NCBI RefSeq assembly: GCF_000799565.1
Contig: NZ_JUHB01000001.1
Span: 1,863,501 to 1,927,500, forward strand
Length of the DNA stretch: 64,000 bases
Direction of reading: 5' to 3'
Origin: Cellulophaga sp. Hel_I_12
GTDB taxonomy: Bacteria > Bacteroidota > Bacteroidia > Flavobacteriales > Flavobacteriaceae
Shown here: in pieces, positions 28,466 through 36,671 of the stretch
Layout: each line of letters starts with the position of its first letter
Position numbering within the stretch: position 1 is the first letter of the stretch
Position numbers and translations under genes: made by a program
The notes under the pieces: generated by a model
Database searches by the model: none
What the model was told of the DNA's origin: nothing
The model's input: only the letters and a program-made list of their open reading frames with translations

Positions 28466-29194
28466 TTACTTTTTATTGTATTCCAATAAGTAATTTAATC
28501 CCTCAAGGAGAAATTTTGGATTCGCAAATATGGTATTTTTTGTTCGTTCTGACAAAAATAGGGCATCACCACCTGTTAAAATAACTGTTAAATCTTTAAA
28601 ACGCTGATTGTACAGGTCTACCAGCCCATTAATTTCAGCTAAAACACCATTAATAACACCACTATGAATGCTTGAATTTGTTGTATTTCCAATAAGATTC
28701 ACCTCTTTTTCTGGTTCTAGTAAAGGTAGTTTTGAAGTTTGTTGGTACAAAGCCTTGTATCGCATTTGTAACCCAGGCGAAATAGCACCGCCTAAATACT
28801 CTCCAAAATCATTTACCATATCGTAGGTAATACAAGTTCCCGCATCTATGACTAAGCTATTCCCCTTTGGATTATGATAAAATGCTGCACATGCCAAGGC
28901 TATTCTATCCACTCCCAGCGTTTGTGGAGTGGCATATGAATTTTTAAAAGGAACTTTAGATGCATGACTCAACTGATGTACTTTACAGAAAAGTTTAAGT
29001 ACTTTAAGCTCTTTATCGGTTACAGACCCTACCGAAGAGACTATAGCATGGTTGATATTTGGATATTTTTTAAAAATATTTTTGATCCGAAGTACAAATT
29101 CAGAAAGCTCAAATTGTTCGTCATTCAAGAGGCTATTTCCCTTAAAAACAGCTACCTTAACAAAACTATTTCCTGCGTCTATTACTAGGTTCAT
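28466..29194 (-). CDS. coaX: Type III pantothenate kinase CoaX
   Basis: CoaX phosphorylates pantothenate in the first step of coenzyme A synthesis and belongs to the ASKHA fold. I set the start at ATG 29194 (MNLVIDAGNSFVKVAVFKGN), giving 242 aa. The open frame runs further upstream through the tRNA-Phe gene on the other strand, which cannot be coding. Motifs include DAGNS (phosphate 1), TLGVDRIALACAA, VIDAGTCITYDMV (phosphate 2) and a GGAISPG stretch. Length is typical (about 240-260). It is the first gene of the minus-strand block running to ppiD. Confidence 0.94.
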   Translation of the reverse strand: MNLVIDAGNSFVKVAVFKGNSLLNDEQFELSEFVLRIKNIFKKYPNINHAIVSSVGSVTDKELKVLKLFCKVHQLSHASKVPFKNSYATPQTLGVDRIALACAAFYHNPKGNSLVIDAGTCITYDMVNDFGEYLGGAISPGLQMRYKALYQQTSKLPLLEPEKEVNLIGNTTNSSIHSGVINGVLAEINGLVDLYNQRFKDLTVILTGGDALFLSERTKNTIFANPKFLLEGLNYLLEYNKK

Positions 29195-29246
29195 TTTACA
29201 AAGTTGCAAAAATGATAAAAAACATTTCGCTTTTTTTTCATTTTTG

Positions 29247-29277
29247 TTTGGATATCGCAAAATTGAAATTATATTTG
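29247..29277 (+). promoter_or_regulatory. tRNA-Phe promoter (TTTG-N19-TATATTTG)
   Basis: TTTG at 29247-29250 and TATATTTG at 29270-29277 are separated by 19 bp, an essentially ideal Bacteroidota promoter, and end 18 bp before the mature tRNA. Confidence 0.8.
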
Positions 29278-29295
29278 CAGCCGCTAATAAGCGTT

Positions 29296-29368
29296 GGTGC
29301 CTTAGCTCAGTTGGTAGAGCAATGGACTGAAAATCCATGTGTCCCTGGTTCGATTCCTGGAGGCACCA
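29296..29368 (+). tRNA. tRNA-Phe (anticodon GAA)
   Basis: The 73-nt gene folds as a standard cloverleaf: acceptor GGTGCCT/AGGCACC, D arm GCTC...GAGC, anticodon stem ATGGA/TCCAT with loop CTGAAAA (anticodon GAA, Phe), and T arm CCTGG-TTCGATT-CCTGG. The discriminator base is A and the 3' CCA is not encoded. It is transcribed opposite to coaX, starts 102 bp from its ATG, and is followed by a terminator. Confidence 0.97.
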
Positions 29369-29372
29369 CATT

Positions 29373-29404
29373 AAAAACCCGAACAGAAATGTTCGGGTTT
29401 TTTT
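29373..29404. terminator. Terminator of tRNA-Phe, also facing the GH32 gene
   Basis: A perfect 12-bp stem (AAAACCCGAACA / TGTTCGGGTTTT) with a GAAA loop and a following T run, 5 bp after the tRNA and between convergent units. Confidence 0.92.
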
Positions 29405-29408
29405 GTTT

Positions 29409-30959
29409 TTACTTCCAAATACTTTTTACTTTTTCAAGTTTAATCTCATTAAAAATTACATCTGCTTCTGAGGTGTTTACAAAATTTAGCTGAGAGTAAT
29501 TTTCGTTGGGAAATAATTGAGCTGTCATTACATACTGTCCTTTGTTGATAAAAATTTCTATCGAAGACCAATCCATTAAAATTTTAACTTCTATTAAATC
29601 TTTTGGCAGATGGCCAATAGGCATTTTTTGAATTGATGCAAAATCTTCTTGAAAATCTACTTTTCCAGACTTTTCTCTATTAAGGATAAAAGTGTTTTCT
29701 TTTCCATTCATTTCAAGCAATAAATTATCGCCAAAATTATTTTTAAAATTTAATTTAAAATCTCTGGCCTTTGTCGTAAACGTAATTTGAGTTTGGTTGA
29801 AATGATCATACACTACAGCTTCCTCAGCCTGTGGTTTTAATTCTACAGTTTTTGTTATGGCATTTTCAAGAAGGTTTTTAAAGTTATCGATAGGGTAATT
29901 TATTAATTGATATTCATCGTTTATTTCTTTTAAAGATAAATTTCTTGGTATTGTCATAGCACTTCGCCATGTATTGGTTGGCGTATCACGAGCGTAAGAC
30001 CAATTGCTCATCCAGCCTATAAAAATTCGCTCTTGATTTGGCGTATTATTATACGTGATCCCTGCATAATTATCGGTGCCCCAATCAAGCCATTTTATAT
30101 TTTCCTGTTTTGATGTAAATGTTGTGCCATCAAAATCACCTACAAAATATTGAGTGCCACTTCCCCCATTTGGCGCTCCTGGATTAATACTAATTAACAA
30201 TACCCATTTTTCTTCACTTTCACCTTCTACTTTCAGAGGAAATAAATCAGGACACTCCCAAACTCCGCCATGAGCACCTTGGTTTTTGCCAAATTCACTT
30301 ACTTTCTTCCAACCTATTAAATCTTTAGATTGCCAAATTTGCAAATGATTCCCAGCTACTAAAAGCATCGTCCAAGACTTGTTTTTTTCATTCCAAAAAA
30401 CTTTTGGGTCTCTAAAATCTTTCATTCCTTCATTTTTTATGACAGGATTTCCTTCATAAACCTTAAATGTTTCTCCATTATCTAAACTGTAAGCAACTCC
30501 TTGAGTTTGAAAATCTGTTCTGCCTGCCTTTTCTCCATCCATATTGTGATATGTAAAAAGAGCTACTAAAGCAGGGTTTTCTTTAGATCCAAAACCAGAA
30601 CTATTTTCAAAATCAATTACAGCACTCCCAGAAAATATATAACCATTTTTATCTGGGTACAAGGCTATTGGTTTTCTATCCCAATAGATCATATCTTTAC
30701 TAGTTGCATGACCCCAATGCATGGGACCCCAAACAATATCATCAGGATAATATTGATAAAATAAATGATATACGCCTTTATGATACACTAACCCATTAGG
30801 ATCATTCATCCACTTTTCTGATGGCGTAAAATGATATTGAGGTCTGTAGCTTTCTTCGTTTTCGTTTTTGATAGACTGAATTTCTACCGTATTCTTTTCT
30901 TTTTTCTGATTACAAGAAAAAAACACTGCCATACTTAAAACAAATATTTTTTTTACCAT
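29409..30959 (-). CDS. GH32 fructan hydrolase lipoprotein (levanase/invertase type)
   Basis: This exported glycoside hydrolase family 32 enzyme hydrolyses beta-fructosides. The 516 aa precursor has a lipoprotein signal (VFFSC, Cys15). The five-bladed propeller follows, with the nucleophile Asp in WMNDPNGLVYH, the RDP motif in FRDPKVFW and the acid/base Glu in WECPDLF. A C-terminal beta-sandwich follows (about residues 350-516). Length and motif spacing are complete. The gene stands alone, with no SusC/SusD pair, fructokinase or sugar transporter beside it in this window, so it is not part of a visible fructan utilisation locus. Confidence 0.95.
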   Translation of the reverse strand: MVKKIFVLSMAVFFSCNQKKEKNTVEIQSIKNENEESYRPQYHFTPSEKWMNDPNGLVYHKGVYHLFYQYYPDDIVWGPMHWGHATSKDMIYWDRKPIALYPDKNGYIFSGSAVIDFENSSGFGSKENPALVALFTYHNMDGEKAGRTDFQTQGVAYSLDNGETFKVYEGNPVIKNEGMKDFRDPKVFWNEKNKSWTMLLVAGNHLQIWQSKDLIGWKKVSEFGKNQGAHGGVWECPDLFPLKVEGESEEKWVLLISINPGAPNGGSGTQYFVGDFDGTTFTSKQENIKWLDWGTDNYAGITYNNTPNQERIFIGWMSNWSYARDTPTNTWRSAMTIPRNLSLKEINDEYQLINYPIDNFKNLLENAITKTVELKPQAEEAVVYDHFNQTQITFTTKARDFKLNFKNNFGDNLLLEMNGKENTFILNREKSGKVDFQEDFASIQKMPIGHLPKDLIEVKILMDWSSIEIFINKGQYVMTAQLFPNENYSQLNFVNTSEADVIFNEIKLEKVKSIWK

Positions 30960-31016
30960 CGCGTTTATATGATTTTAAAAATTTTTTACAACTCTTAAAT
31001 ATAAGAAATATGTTGC

Positions 31017-31048
31017 TTTGAATTACAGTCTACAAATCGGTATCTTTG
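31017..31048 (+). promoter_or_regulatory. Promoter of the rhodanese gene (TTTG-N20-TATCTTTG)
   Basis: TTTG at 31017-31020 and the exact -7 box TATCTTTG at 31041-31048 are 20 bp apart, and the ATG follows 21 bp later. This is one of the clearest promoters in the window and may drive the genes to 34534. Confidence 0.75.
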
Positions 31049-31069
31049 TTATCTATTTTTTAAAATACC

Positions 31070-31558
31070 ATGAAATATAGTATCTTTCTTTTTTTAGCTT
31101 TTTCATTTTCGAATTTCTCAAACGGACAAAGAACCATTGAAAAAACACTTGAAAAGTGGAATAAAAATACCGTCTCATATATTAGCGTTGAAGCTTTATA
31201 TTCAGCTGAGCATAGTATTATTTTAGATACCCGAAAAAAAGAGGAATTTGAGGTAAGCCACCTTAAAAATGCAATTTGGGTGGGGTATCATGATTTTAAC
31301 ATCGCAAATTTAAGCCTAACAGATAAAAATGCGCCCATTGTAGTCTACTGTTCAATTGGGGTGCGTTCGGAAAATATTGGTGAAAAATTAATTGCCGAAG
31401 GTTTTACGAATGTCAAAAATTTATACGGTGGCATTTTTGAATGGGTTGAAAGAGACTATCCCATTTTTGACATTGATGGAAATACCACCACCAAAGTACA
31501 CACCTTTAATAAATATTGGGGTAAACTTTTGACCAAAGGAGAGAAAGTTGACCGATAA
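31070..31558 (+). CDS. Exported rhodanese-like protein
   Basis: The 162 aa precursor has a signal peptide (cleavage near NGQRT, residue 20) and one rhodanese domain (about 35-130). LDTRKKEEFEVSHLKNAIWV leads in, and the active-site loop VYCSIGVRSE contains the cysteine. Such proteins transfer sulfane sulfur or bind metalloid ligands in the periplasm. It is the first gene of a run whose other members (TIGR04282, PNP, DUF547, TIGR04283) are typical of arsenosugar clusters, where a rhodanese is frequent. Its exact substrate is not visible. Confidence 0.88.
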   Translation: MKYSIFLFLAFSFSNFSNGQRTIEKTLEKWNKNTVSYISVEALYSAEHSIILDTRKKEEFEVSHLKNAIWVGYHDFNIANLSLTDKNAPIVVYCSIGVRSENIGEKLIAEGFTNVKNLYGGIFEWVERDYPIFDIDGNTTTKVHTFNKYWGKLLTKGEKVDR

Positions 31559-31627
31559 GCTATTTTGATACAAAAAAATCTTCTGATCCGAAGCATTGGA
31601 TAAGTACTAAAACTTAAATTCTATCTT

Positions 31628-32248
31628 GTGTCCTCTAAAAACTTACTCCTTATTTTTACTAGAAATCCTGAGCTTGGCAAGTGCAAAACGCGATTAGCAG
31701 CGACAGTTGGCGATCAAACAGCACTAGATATCTACCAATTTTTACTTCAACATACCGTGCGCATTACCAAAAATTTGAAAGTCGCAAAATCAGTGTACTA
31801 CTCTGAAACTATTTGGCAAGATGATATCTGGGATGCTACCATATACCAAAAAAAATTACAAAGCGATGGTGATTTGGGAGTGAAAATGGCCCATGCTTTT
31901 CAAGAGGGTTTTGCAGCCGGATTTGAAAAAATTATTGTTATTGGTAGTGATATGTACGATTTAAGTGAAGGCGACCTAGAAAATGCCTTTTCCCAACTTA
32001 ACAATACCGATGTTGTCATTGGCCCAGCGGAAGATGGCGGTTATTACCTACTGGGAATGAAAACCCTTCAGCCCAGTGTATTTAAAAATAAAAAATGGGG
32101 AACCGAAACCGTTTTAAAGGCTACATTAAACGATTTAAAAAATAAAAATACAATACTTTTAGACACCAGAAACGATGTTGACTATTATGAAGACATTGAA
32201 AACATTTCGGCGTTTAAACCTTTCTTAAAAAAGTATAAAAATGACTAA
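31628..32248 (+). CDS. TIGR04282-family arsenosugar-type glycosyltransferase (DUF2064)
   Basis: The 206 aa protein has a GT-A-like nucleotide-sugar fold of the DUF2064/TIGR04282 group. Landmarks are IFTRNPELGKCKTRLA (nucleotide-binding N-terminus), IVIGSDMYDLS (acidic metal motif) and VVIGPAEDGGYYLLG. The name comes from association with arsenosugar biosynthesis loci; biochemical proof of its role is limited. The start is GTG at 31628, the only sensible one because the family N-terminus begins right there. It overlaps the nucleoside phosphorylase gene by 8 bp. Confidence 0.87.
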   Translation: MSSKNLLLIFTRNPELGKCKTRLAATVGDQTALDIYQFLLQHTVRITKNLKVAKSVYYSETIWQDDIWDATIYQKKLQSDGDLGVKMAHAFQEGFAAGFEKIIVIGSDMYDLSEGDLENAFSQLNNTDVVIGPAEDGGYYLLGMKTLQPSVFKNKKWGTETVLKATLNDLKNKNTILLDTRNDVDYYEDIENISAFKPFLKKYKND

Positions 32249-33056
32249 AAAACAATTAAAAGAATCTACAGACTACTTAAAAAGCAAAGGTTTTGAAAGC
32301 CCTGAAATTGGTATCGTTTTAGGTACCGGTTTGGGAAAATTAGTAGATGAACTTGAAAACACCATTGAAGCTCATTATAACCACATTCCGTTTTTTCCTT
32401 TAGCTACCGTAGAATTTCATAGCGGAAAACTTATTTATGGTACATTTCAAAACAAAAAAGTCGTGGTCATGCAAGGACGTTTTCACATGTACGAAGGTTA
32501 TGATTTAATGGATGTAACTTATCCAATTCGGGTAATGCACCAGCTCGGGATTAAAAAGTTATTAATCTCTAATGCATCTGGAGCCATCAACTTAAGTATG
32601 AAAAAAGGCGATATGATGTTGATTGAAGATCATATTAACCTACAAGGTGCTTCTCCTTTAGCTTTTAAAAATGTAAGTGAATTTGGATCAAGGTTCACTG
32701 ACATGAGTAATCCGTATGATACAGACATGCGAAAGAAATTACTAGCCATCGCTGAAAAAGAAAACATTACGCTTAGACAAGGAGTGTATGTTTCTGTTCT
32801 TGGCCCTCAATTAGAAACAAGAGCAGAATATCGAATGCTTAAATTGTTAGGCGCTGATGCTGTTGGCATGAGTACTGTTCCTGAAATTATTGTCGCTAAT
32901 CATTTAGACCTCCCTGTTGTAGCGATCTCTGTTCTCACCGATGAATGTGATCCCGACAATTTAAAGCCTGTAAATGTTCAAGAAATTATTGCAGTAGCCG
33001 AAAAAACCGAGCCTAAAATGGTTAAACTCTTTAGAGAATTATTAAAACAATTGTAA
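32241..33056 (+). CDS. Purine-nucleoside phosphorylase
   Basis: PNP splits purine nucleosides with phosphate into base and ribose 1-phosphate. The 271 aa product is of the trimeric PunA type: GIVLGTGLGKLVDEL, VMQGRFHMYEGYDLM, the phosphate-binding NASGAINLSMKKGD and GADAVGMSTVPEIIVANH. In the arsenosugar setting it could instead act on 5'-deoxy-5'-dimethylarsinoyl-adenosine to release adenine before glycosylation. The coupling to TIGR04282 (8 bp overlap) favours a pathway role, but ordinary purine salvage cannot be excluded. Confidence 0.93.
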   Translation: MTKKQLKESTDYLKSKGFESPEIGIVLGTGLGKLVDELENTIEAHYNHIPFFPLATVEFHSGKLIYGTFQNKKVVVMQGRFHMYEGYDLMDVTYPIRVMHQLGIKKLLISNASGAINLSMKKGDMMLIEDHINLQGASPLAFKNVSEFGSRFTDMSNPYDTDMRKKLLAIAEKENITLRQGVYVSVLGPQLETRAEYRMLKLLGADAVGMSTVPEIIVANHLDLPVVAISVLTDECDPDNLKPVNVQEIIAVAEKTEPKMVKLFRELLKQL

Positions 33057-33102
33057 GCTTTTGTTGAAAGTGGATACTAACTTGGTATTATAAAATAGTA
33101 CT

Positions 33103-33843
33103 ATGAAGCTTATTATTGTAAATATATGGATGCTTTTGTTTTTTTCCTTTCCATGGGAAAGTGAAAGTATACCTCATTCTGATTCTTTTTCGGGGCTTGC
33201 AGACCATTCCCAATGGAATCAACTTTTAAAAAAATACGTTGATAATGATGGCAATGTAAATTACCAAGCTTTTAAAAAGGATGAAAAAGCACTCGATGCG
33301 TATTTGACAAATCTAGCACAATCCGAACCTAACGCAACTTCAAGTACATCAGAAAAACTGGCCTATTTTATAAATCTGTATAACGCGGCAACGGTTAAAT
33401 TAATTTTAGAAAATTATCCTATTAAAAGTATAAAAGACATTAAAAAGCCTTGGGATAAAGAATGGATTAAAGTAGGGACAAAACTATATTCATTAGGAGA
33501 TATCGAACACAAAGTACTCCGAAAAATGAACGAACCCCGTATTCATTTTGCTATAAATTGCGCTTCTTATTCATGCCCAAAGTTGCTTAACGAAGCTTTT
33601 GTAAGCTCAAAATTAGAAACACAGCTTCAAAATGCGACCATTGATTTCATTAACGATCCTAAACGCAATGTAATTGCCAATGAAAAAATAAACATATCCC
33701 ATATTTTTAAATGGTTTAAGGGTGATTTTACCGAAAATGGATCTATCGTAAATTATGTGCAGTCTTATAGTAAAATTAAAATAAGAAATGAGGCGAAAAT
33801 TGACTTCATCGACTACGATTGGCGGCTAAATGAAACAAAATAA
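33103..33843 (+). CDS. DUF547 exported protein
   Basis: The 246 aa precursor has a short hydrophobic N-terminus (residues 3-17) and a DUF547 domain. Typical stretches are KLAYFINLYNAATVKLILENYP, YSLGDIEHKVLRKM and RIHFAINCASYSCPKL. The domain has a papain-like organisation in related families, with conserved His and Cys in FAINCAS; enzymatic function is unknown. It overlaps the next gene by 14 bp and so belongs to the same unit. Confidence 0.88.
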   Translation: MKLIIVNIWMLLFFSFPWESESIPHSDSFSGLADHSQWNQLLKKYVDNDGNVNYQAFKKDEKALDAYLTNLAQSEPNATSSTSEKLAYFINLYNAATVKLILENYPIKSIKDIKKPWDKEWIKVGTKLYSLGDIEHKVLRKMNEPRIHFAINCASYSCPKLLNEAFVSSKLETQLQNATIDFINDPKRNVIANEKINISHIFKWFKGDFTENGSIVNYVQSYSKIKIRNEAKIDFIDYDWRLNETK

Positions 33844-34534
33844 ACCTAACATAAGTATTATTATTCCTGTTTTCAACGAAGCAGATTGCATTGGCACGCT
33901 ACTTCCCTATTTGAAGGAAAATTACGAATCGAACGCTTCACATGAGATTATCATTGTTGATGGCGGAAGCACAGATGATACGATTGCCATAGCTCTTGCA
34001 CATGGCGCAAAGGTAATTCGTTCAGAAAAAGGAAGAGCTATACAATTAAATCGCGGTGCTGCTTTGGCGCAACATGCTATTTTATATTTTTTGCATGTAG
34101 ACACCTTTCCGCCCAAGAATTTTGATAAAACAATCATAAGCGCCACTGAAAATGGAAATCAGGTAGGTTGTTTTCAAATGAAATTTGATAGTAATAGTCG
34201 TTTTTTGAACTTTTTTGCTTGGTTTACCAGGTTAAATTACAAAATATGTCGAGGTGGCGATCAATCCCTTTTTATCACCAAAGACTTGTTCCTAAAAACC
34301 AATGGTTTTAATGAAAATTATACCATTTACGAAGACAATGAATTTATTGGAAGACTCTATAAAATAACCTCTTTTACCATATTGCCATTTCACGTAAAGA
34401 CGTCGGCTAGAAAGTATCGAGAAAAAGGTGAACTGCGTTTACAATATCATTTTGGAATGATACATCTTAAAAATTATTTAGGAGCAAGCCCAGAAAAACT
34501 ACACGACTATTACAGACGAAATATAGCTGTTTAA
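33830..34534 (+). CDS. TIGR04283-family arsenosugar-type glycosyltransferase (GT2)
   Basis: The 234 aa GT2-type enzyme has ISIIIPVFNEADCIGTLL at the N-terminus, IIIVDGGSTDDT (UDP-sugar binding Asp), LFLHVDT-type DxD in YFLHVDTFPP, and GGDQSLFI with the catalytic region YEDNEFIGRLYK. TIGR04283 proteins are companions of TIGR04282 in arsenosugar loci and lack the long C-terminal membrane part of other GT2 enzymes, as here. This gene ends the cluster and converges with the amidase gene 41 bp away. Confidence 0.88.
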   Translation: MKQNKPNISIIIPVFNEADCIGTLLPYLKENYESNASHEIIIVDGGSTDDTIAIALAHGAKVIRSEKGRAIQLNRGAALAQHAILYFLHVDTFPPKNFDKTIISATENGNQVGCFQMKFDSNSRFLNFFAWFTRLNYKICRGGDQSLFITKDLFLKTNGFNENYTIYEDNEFIGRLYKITSFTILPFHVKTSARKYREKGELRLQYHFGMIHLKNYLGASPEKLHDYYRRNIAV

Positions 34535-34575
34535 GCCATATTAATTTAGGCATCAACTACCGTATTGAATTAAGA

Positions 34576-35604
34576 CTACTGCTGTTCAAAATCTAAAATA
34601 GCCCCTTCACTGATCCACTTGGCTAAGGCCTGTCTATTATCCGGATCTAAAATTCTGCGTTGATCTTTTACGTTGGTGATATTTCCAATCTCAATAAACA
34701 CCATGGCAGGATGCGTTTTACGTACCAGATAGAGCGCTGTTCTATCTTTAAAAGTACCTGAGTAATTTCTGTTCGGTTGGTATTTTTTGTACTTAGTTTC
34801 AAAAGTGGTGTGGATACTTTCTGCTAATTTTTTACCGTTACTGCTATTTTCATGATGGTAAAAGAAAACATCAATATTCTGCCCTACACTTCTGCTATCT
34901 ACATGGGTAACAATTAAACGTTGATACTTACCCTTATTCTGTTGGTACAATTCGTTCACAGCATCGACTCTCTGTTTAAGTCGGGCTAATTGATTTAGAG
35001 GAATTTCTAAATTTGGATAAACTACCTCATCACGGTCCATTGCCAATATTCGTTCATCACGAATACCATCATCCGGATCTCTGACGATCACAAATACCGT
35101 TGCCCCATGGGAGATTAATTCTCTGGCTAAGCGCAGTGTGATGTCATAGGCATATTCATCTTCAGAAATCGGTGTATCTAAATAGGTTGTCATGGCGCCA
35201 GGGTCTGGACCCCCATGACCCGAAATTAAATAATAGATAGCATCTTTTAGAACATCACTTTGGGAAACCACCTCTGCATACTTTTTACCAAAAATATCAT
35301 AGGAAATGCCTTTAACCGCTTTTGTTTCTGTGACCACTTTTGCTTCCTCGTTTTTAACTTTAAAGGGCACTTTATAAGATCTACCTTCAAACAAATGAAT
35401 ACTGTCTCTAAGGTTGTCAATATTTAAGGCTACAAAATCCTCATAAACTTCATAGGGGTTTGCACCATGTTTTCGGATCAAAGATAAGATACCATCCCCT
35501 TTTTCTGCGGTGACTGTTTTTAATAGGTCTTGCGCTTGAACGGCACAAAAGCTGATGCTAAAAACTATAAAAAATAAACTATTTTTAAAACTAATCATTC
35601 GCAT
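34576..35604 (-). CDS. Exported N-acetylmuramoyl-L-alanine amidase (Amidase_3)
   Basis: This zinc hydrolase cleaves the bond between muramic acid and the stem peptide. The 342 aa precursor has a signal peptide (to AQA, about residue 24). A short N-terminal domain (residues 30-82, GDGILSLIRKHG... to SYKVP, LysM-like in placement) is followed by Amidase_3 (about 120-340). Zinc ligands are visible: His130 in SGHGGPDPGA, Glu150 (or Glu148) in SEDEYAYD and His234 in THVDSRS; the catalytic Glu305 is in FIEIGNITN. It lies 32 bp downstream of a paralogue lacking all these residues. An ATG two codons in (35598) is an equal start. Confidence 0.92.
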   Translation of the reverse strand: MRMISFKNSLFFIVFSISFCAVQAQDLLKTVTAEKGDGILSLIRKHGANPYEVYEDFVALNIDNLRDSIHLFEGRSYKVPFKVKNEEAKVVTETKAVKGISYDIFGKKYAEVVSQSDVLKDAIYYLISGHGGPDPGAMTTYLDTPISEDEYAYDITLRLARELISHGATVFVIVRDPDDGIRDERILAMDRDEVVYPNLEIPLNQLARLKQRVDAVNELYQQNKGKYQRLIVTHVDSRSVGQNIDVFFYHHENSSNGKKLAESIHTTFETKYKKYQPNRNYSGTFKDRTALYLVRKTHPAMVFIEIGNITNVKDQRRILDPDNRQALAKWISEGAILDFEQQ

Positions 35605-35636
35605 TATATATCCTGATCTAAATCTATTTTATGGTA

Positions 35637-36578
35637 CTAATGTTCTAGTATAATTGTACTATAATCGACCTGTATGCCTTTTGTCAGTATAGCAATAAAA
35701 TTATCTTTTTCAGTGCTAACTAAAGCCGCATTTTCGTTGCGCTTTACAGCCCCTTCTAATTTCACAAAAGTCATTGCTGGGAGTGCGTTGTTGGCAATAA
35801 AAAGATTAATTTTATCTGTAAAGATGCTTTGCTTTTCAGCAGCCGAAGCTAGTTTCATCTTTTTTTGTTTCACTATATTTTCAATACTCTTCGCAAATTT
35901 TTCGCCTTCTTTACTGTTCTCACTATGCGAAACTACAACTGTTGCATTTTTATTAAAATGCCCATAGTCAATATCAAGAACCAATAAACGTTGGTGTGCA
36001 CCACGAAACATAAAAAATCGCTTATTAATAGCATCAATATAGGCGCCTAAGTTTAGACGCTCATCTAAGTTGTACTCAAATAAAAAAACACGCGCTCCTT
36101 GCTCCAAAAGTTCTTTAGACATGGCTAAAGCTACATCTTTCCGTACCTTGGTATTGGCCTTAACCACTTGTAAATTATTGGGTTCAAACCTGTCTAGAAG
36201 CAAATAATAAACCGTATTTTTTAGTATAGTATCTTTTTTGGACAAGCTGTTTAGCCTAGTGTCAAAAATAGAAGATTCTTTATGGTTAGTAAGATTTATT
36301 ACCCTGCCCATATTGTTAAATGAAAACTCACTTTGTGGTATTTTATACGTTTTACCCAATTGAAGAAGACTCCCATTGCTAATTTGATCTTGATTTAAAT
36401 CAATAAATTTTTGGTAATTGGCTTTAACATCTAGGCCTTCACGTCGTAATACAGAAATAATGCCATCCCCCTCTTTAGCGATAAAGGTCGCTAAGGAGTC
36501 TTGTGAAAAACCTGATTGACAGGTCGTTAACAAAACAATTGAAAAGAATAATAGTTTCGTTTTATTCTTACAAATCAT
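35637..36578 (-). CDS. Inactivated amidase paralogue (predicted pseudo-enzyme)
   Basis: The 313 aa exported protein aligns along its whole length with the downstream amidase. The shared N-terminal domain reads AKEGDGIISVLRREG...LGKTYKIP, and the amidase-like part (YYLLLDRFEP, ALAMSKELLEQGARVFLF, RLLVLDIDYG, SEN-SKEGEKFAKSI, ALPAMTFVKLEG) keeps the fold pattern. However, the zinc His becomes Arg130, the second His becomes Asp202 and the catalytic Glu becomes Lys273; the loop carrying the Glu ligand is shortened. The frame is open and free of stops, so the protein is maintained, probably as a binding or regulatory partner. It precedes the active gene in the same operon (32 bp gap). Confidence 0.85.
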   Translation of the reverse strand: MICKNKTKLLFFSIVLLTTCQSGFSQDSLATFIAKEGDGIISVLRREGLDVKANYQKFIDLNQDQISNGSLLQLGKTYKIPQSEFSFNNMGRVINLTNHKESSIFDTRLNSLSKKDTILKNTVYYLLLDRFEPNNLQVVKANTKVRKDVALAMSKELLEQGARVFLFEYNLDERLNLGAYIDAINKRFFMFRGAHQRLLVLDIDYGHFNKNATVVVSHSENSKEGEKFAKSIENIVKQKKMKLASAAEKQSIFTDKINLFIANNALPAMTFVKLEGAVKRNENAALVSTEKDNFIAILTKGIQVDYSTIILEH

Positions 36579-36671
36579 GGTCGTATGCTTTAGACAAAGG
36601 TTGTTAAAAATCTAGAAATCTCCAAATGCAATCCTACGAGTTTCTACAGCATATAATTTTAACCTGAAAGC

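Noticed and set aside
29195..29371. Upstream extension of the coaX reading frame
   Set aside because: It runs through the complete tRNA-Phe gene on the other strand; the real CoaX N-terminus (DAGNS motif) begins at 29194.
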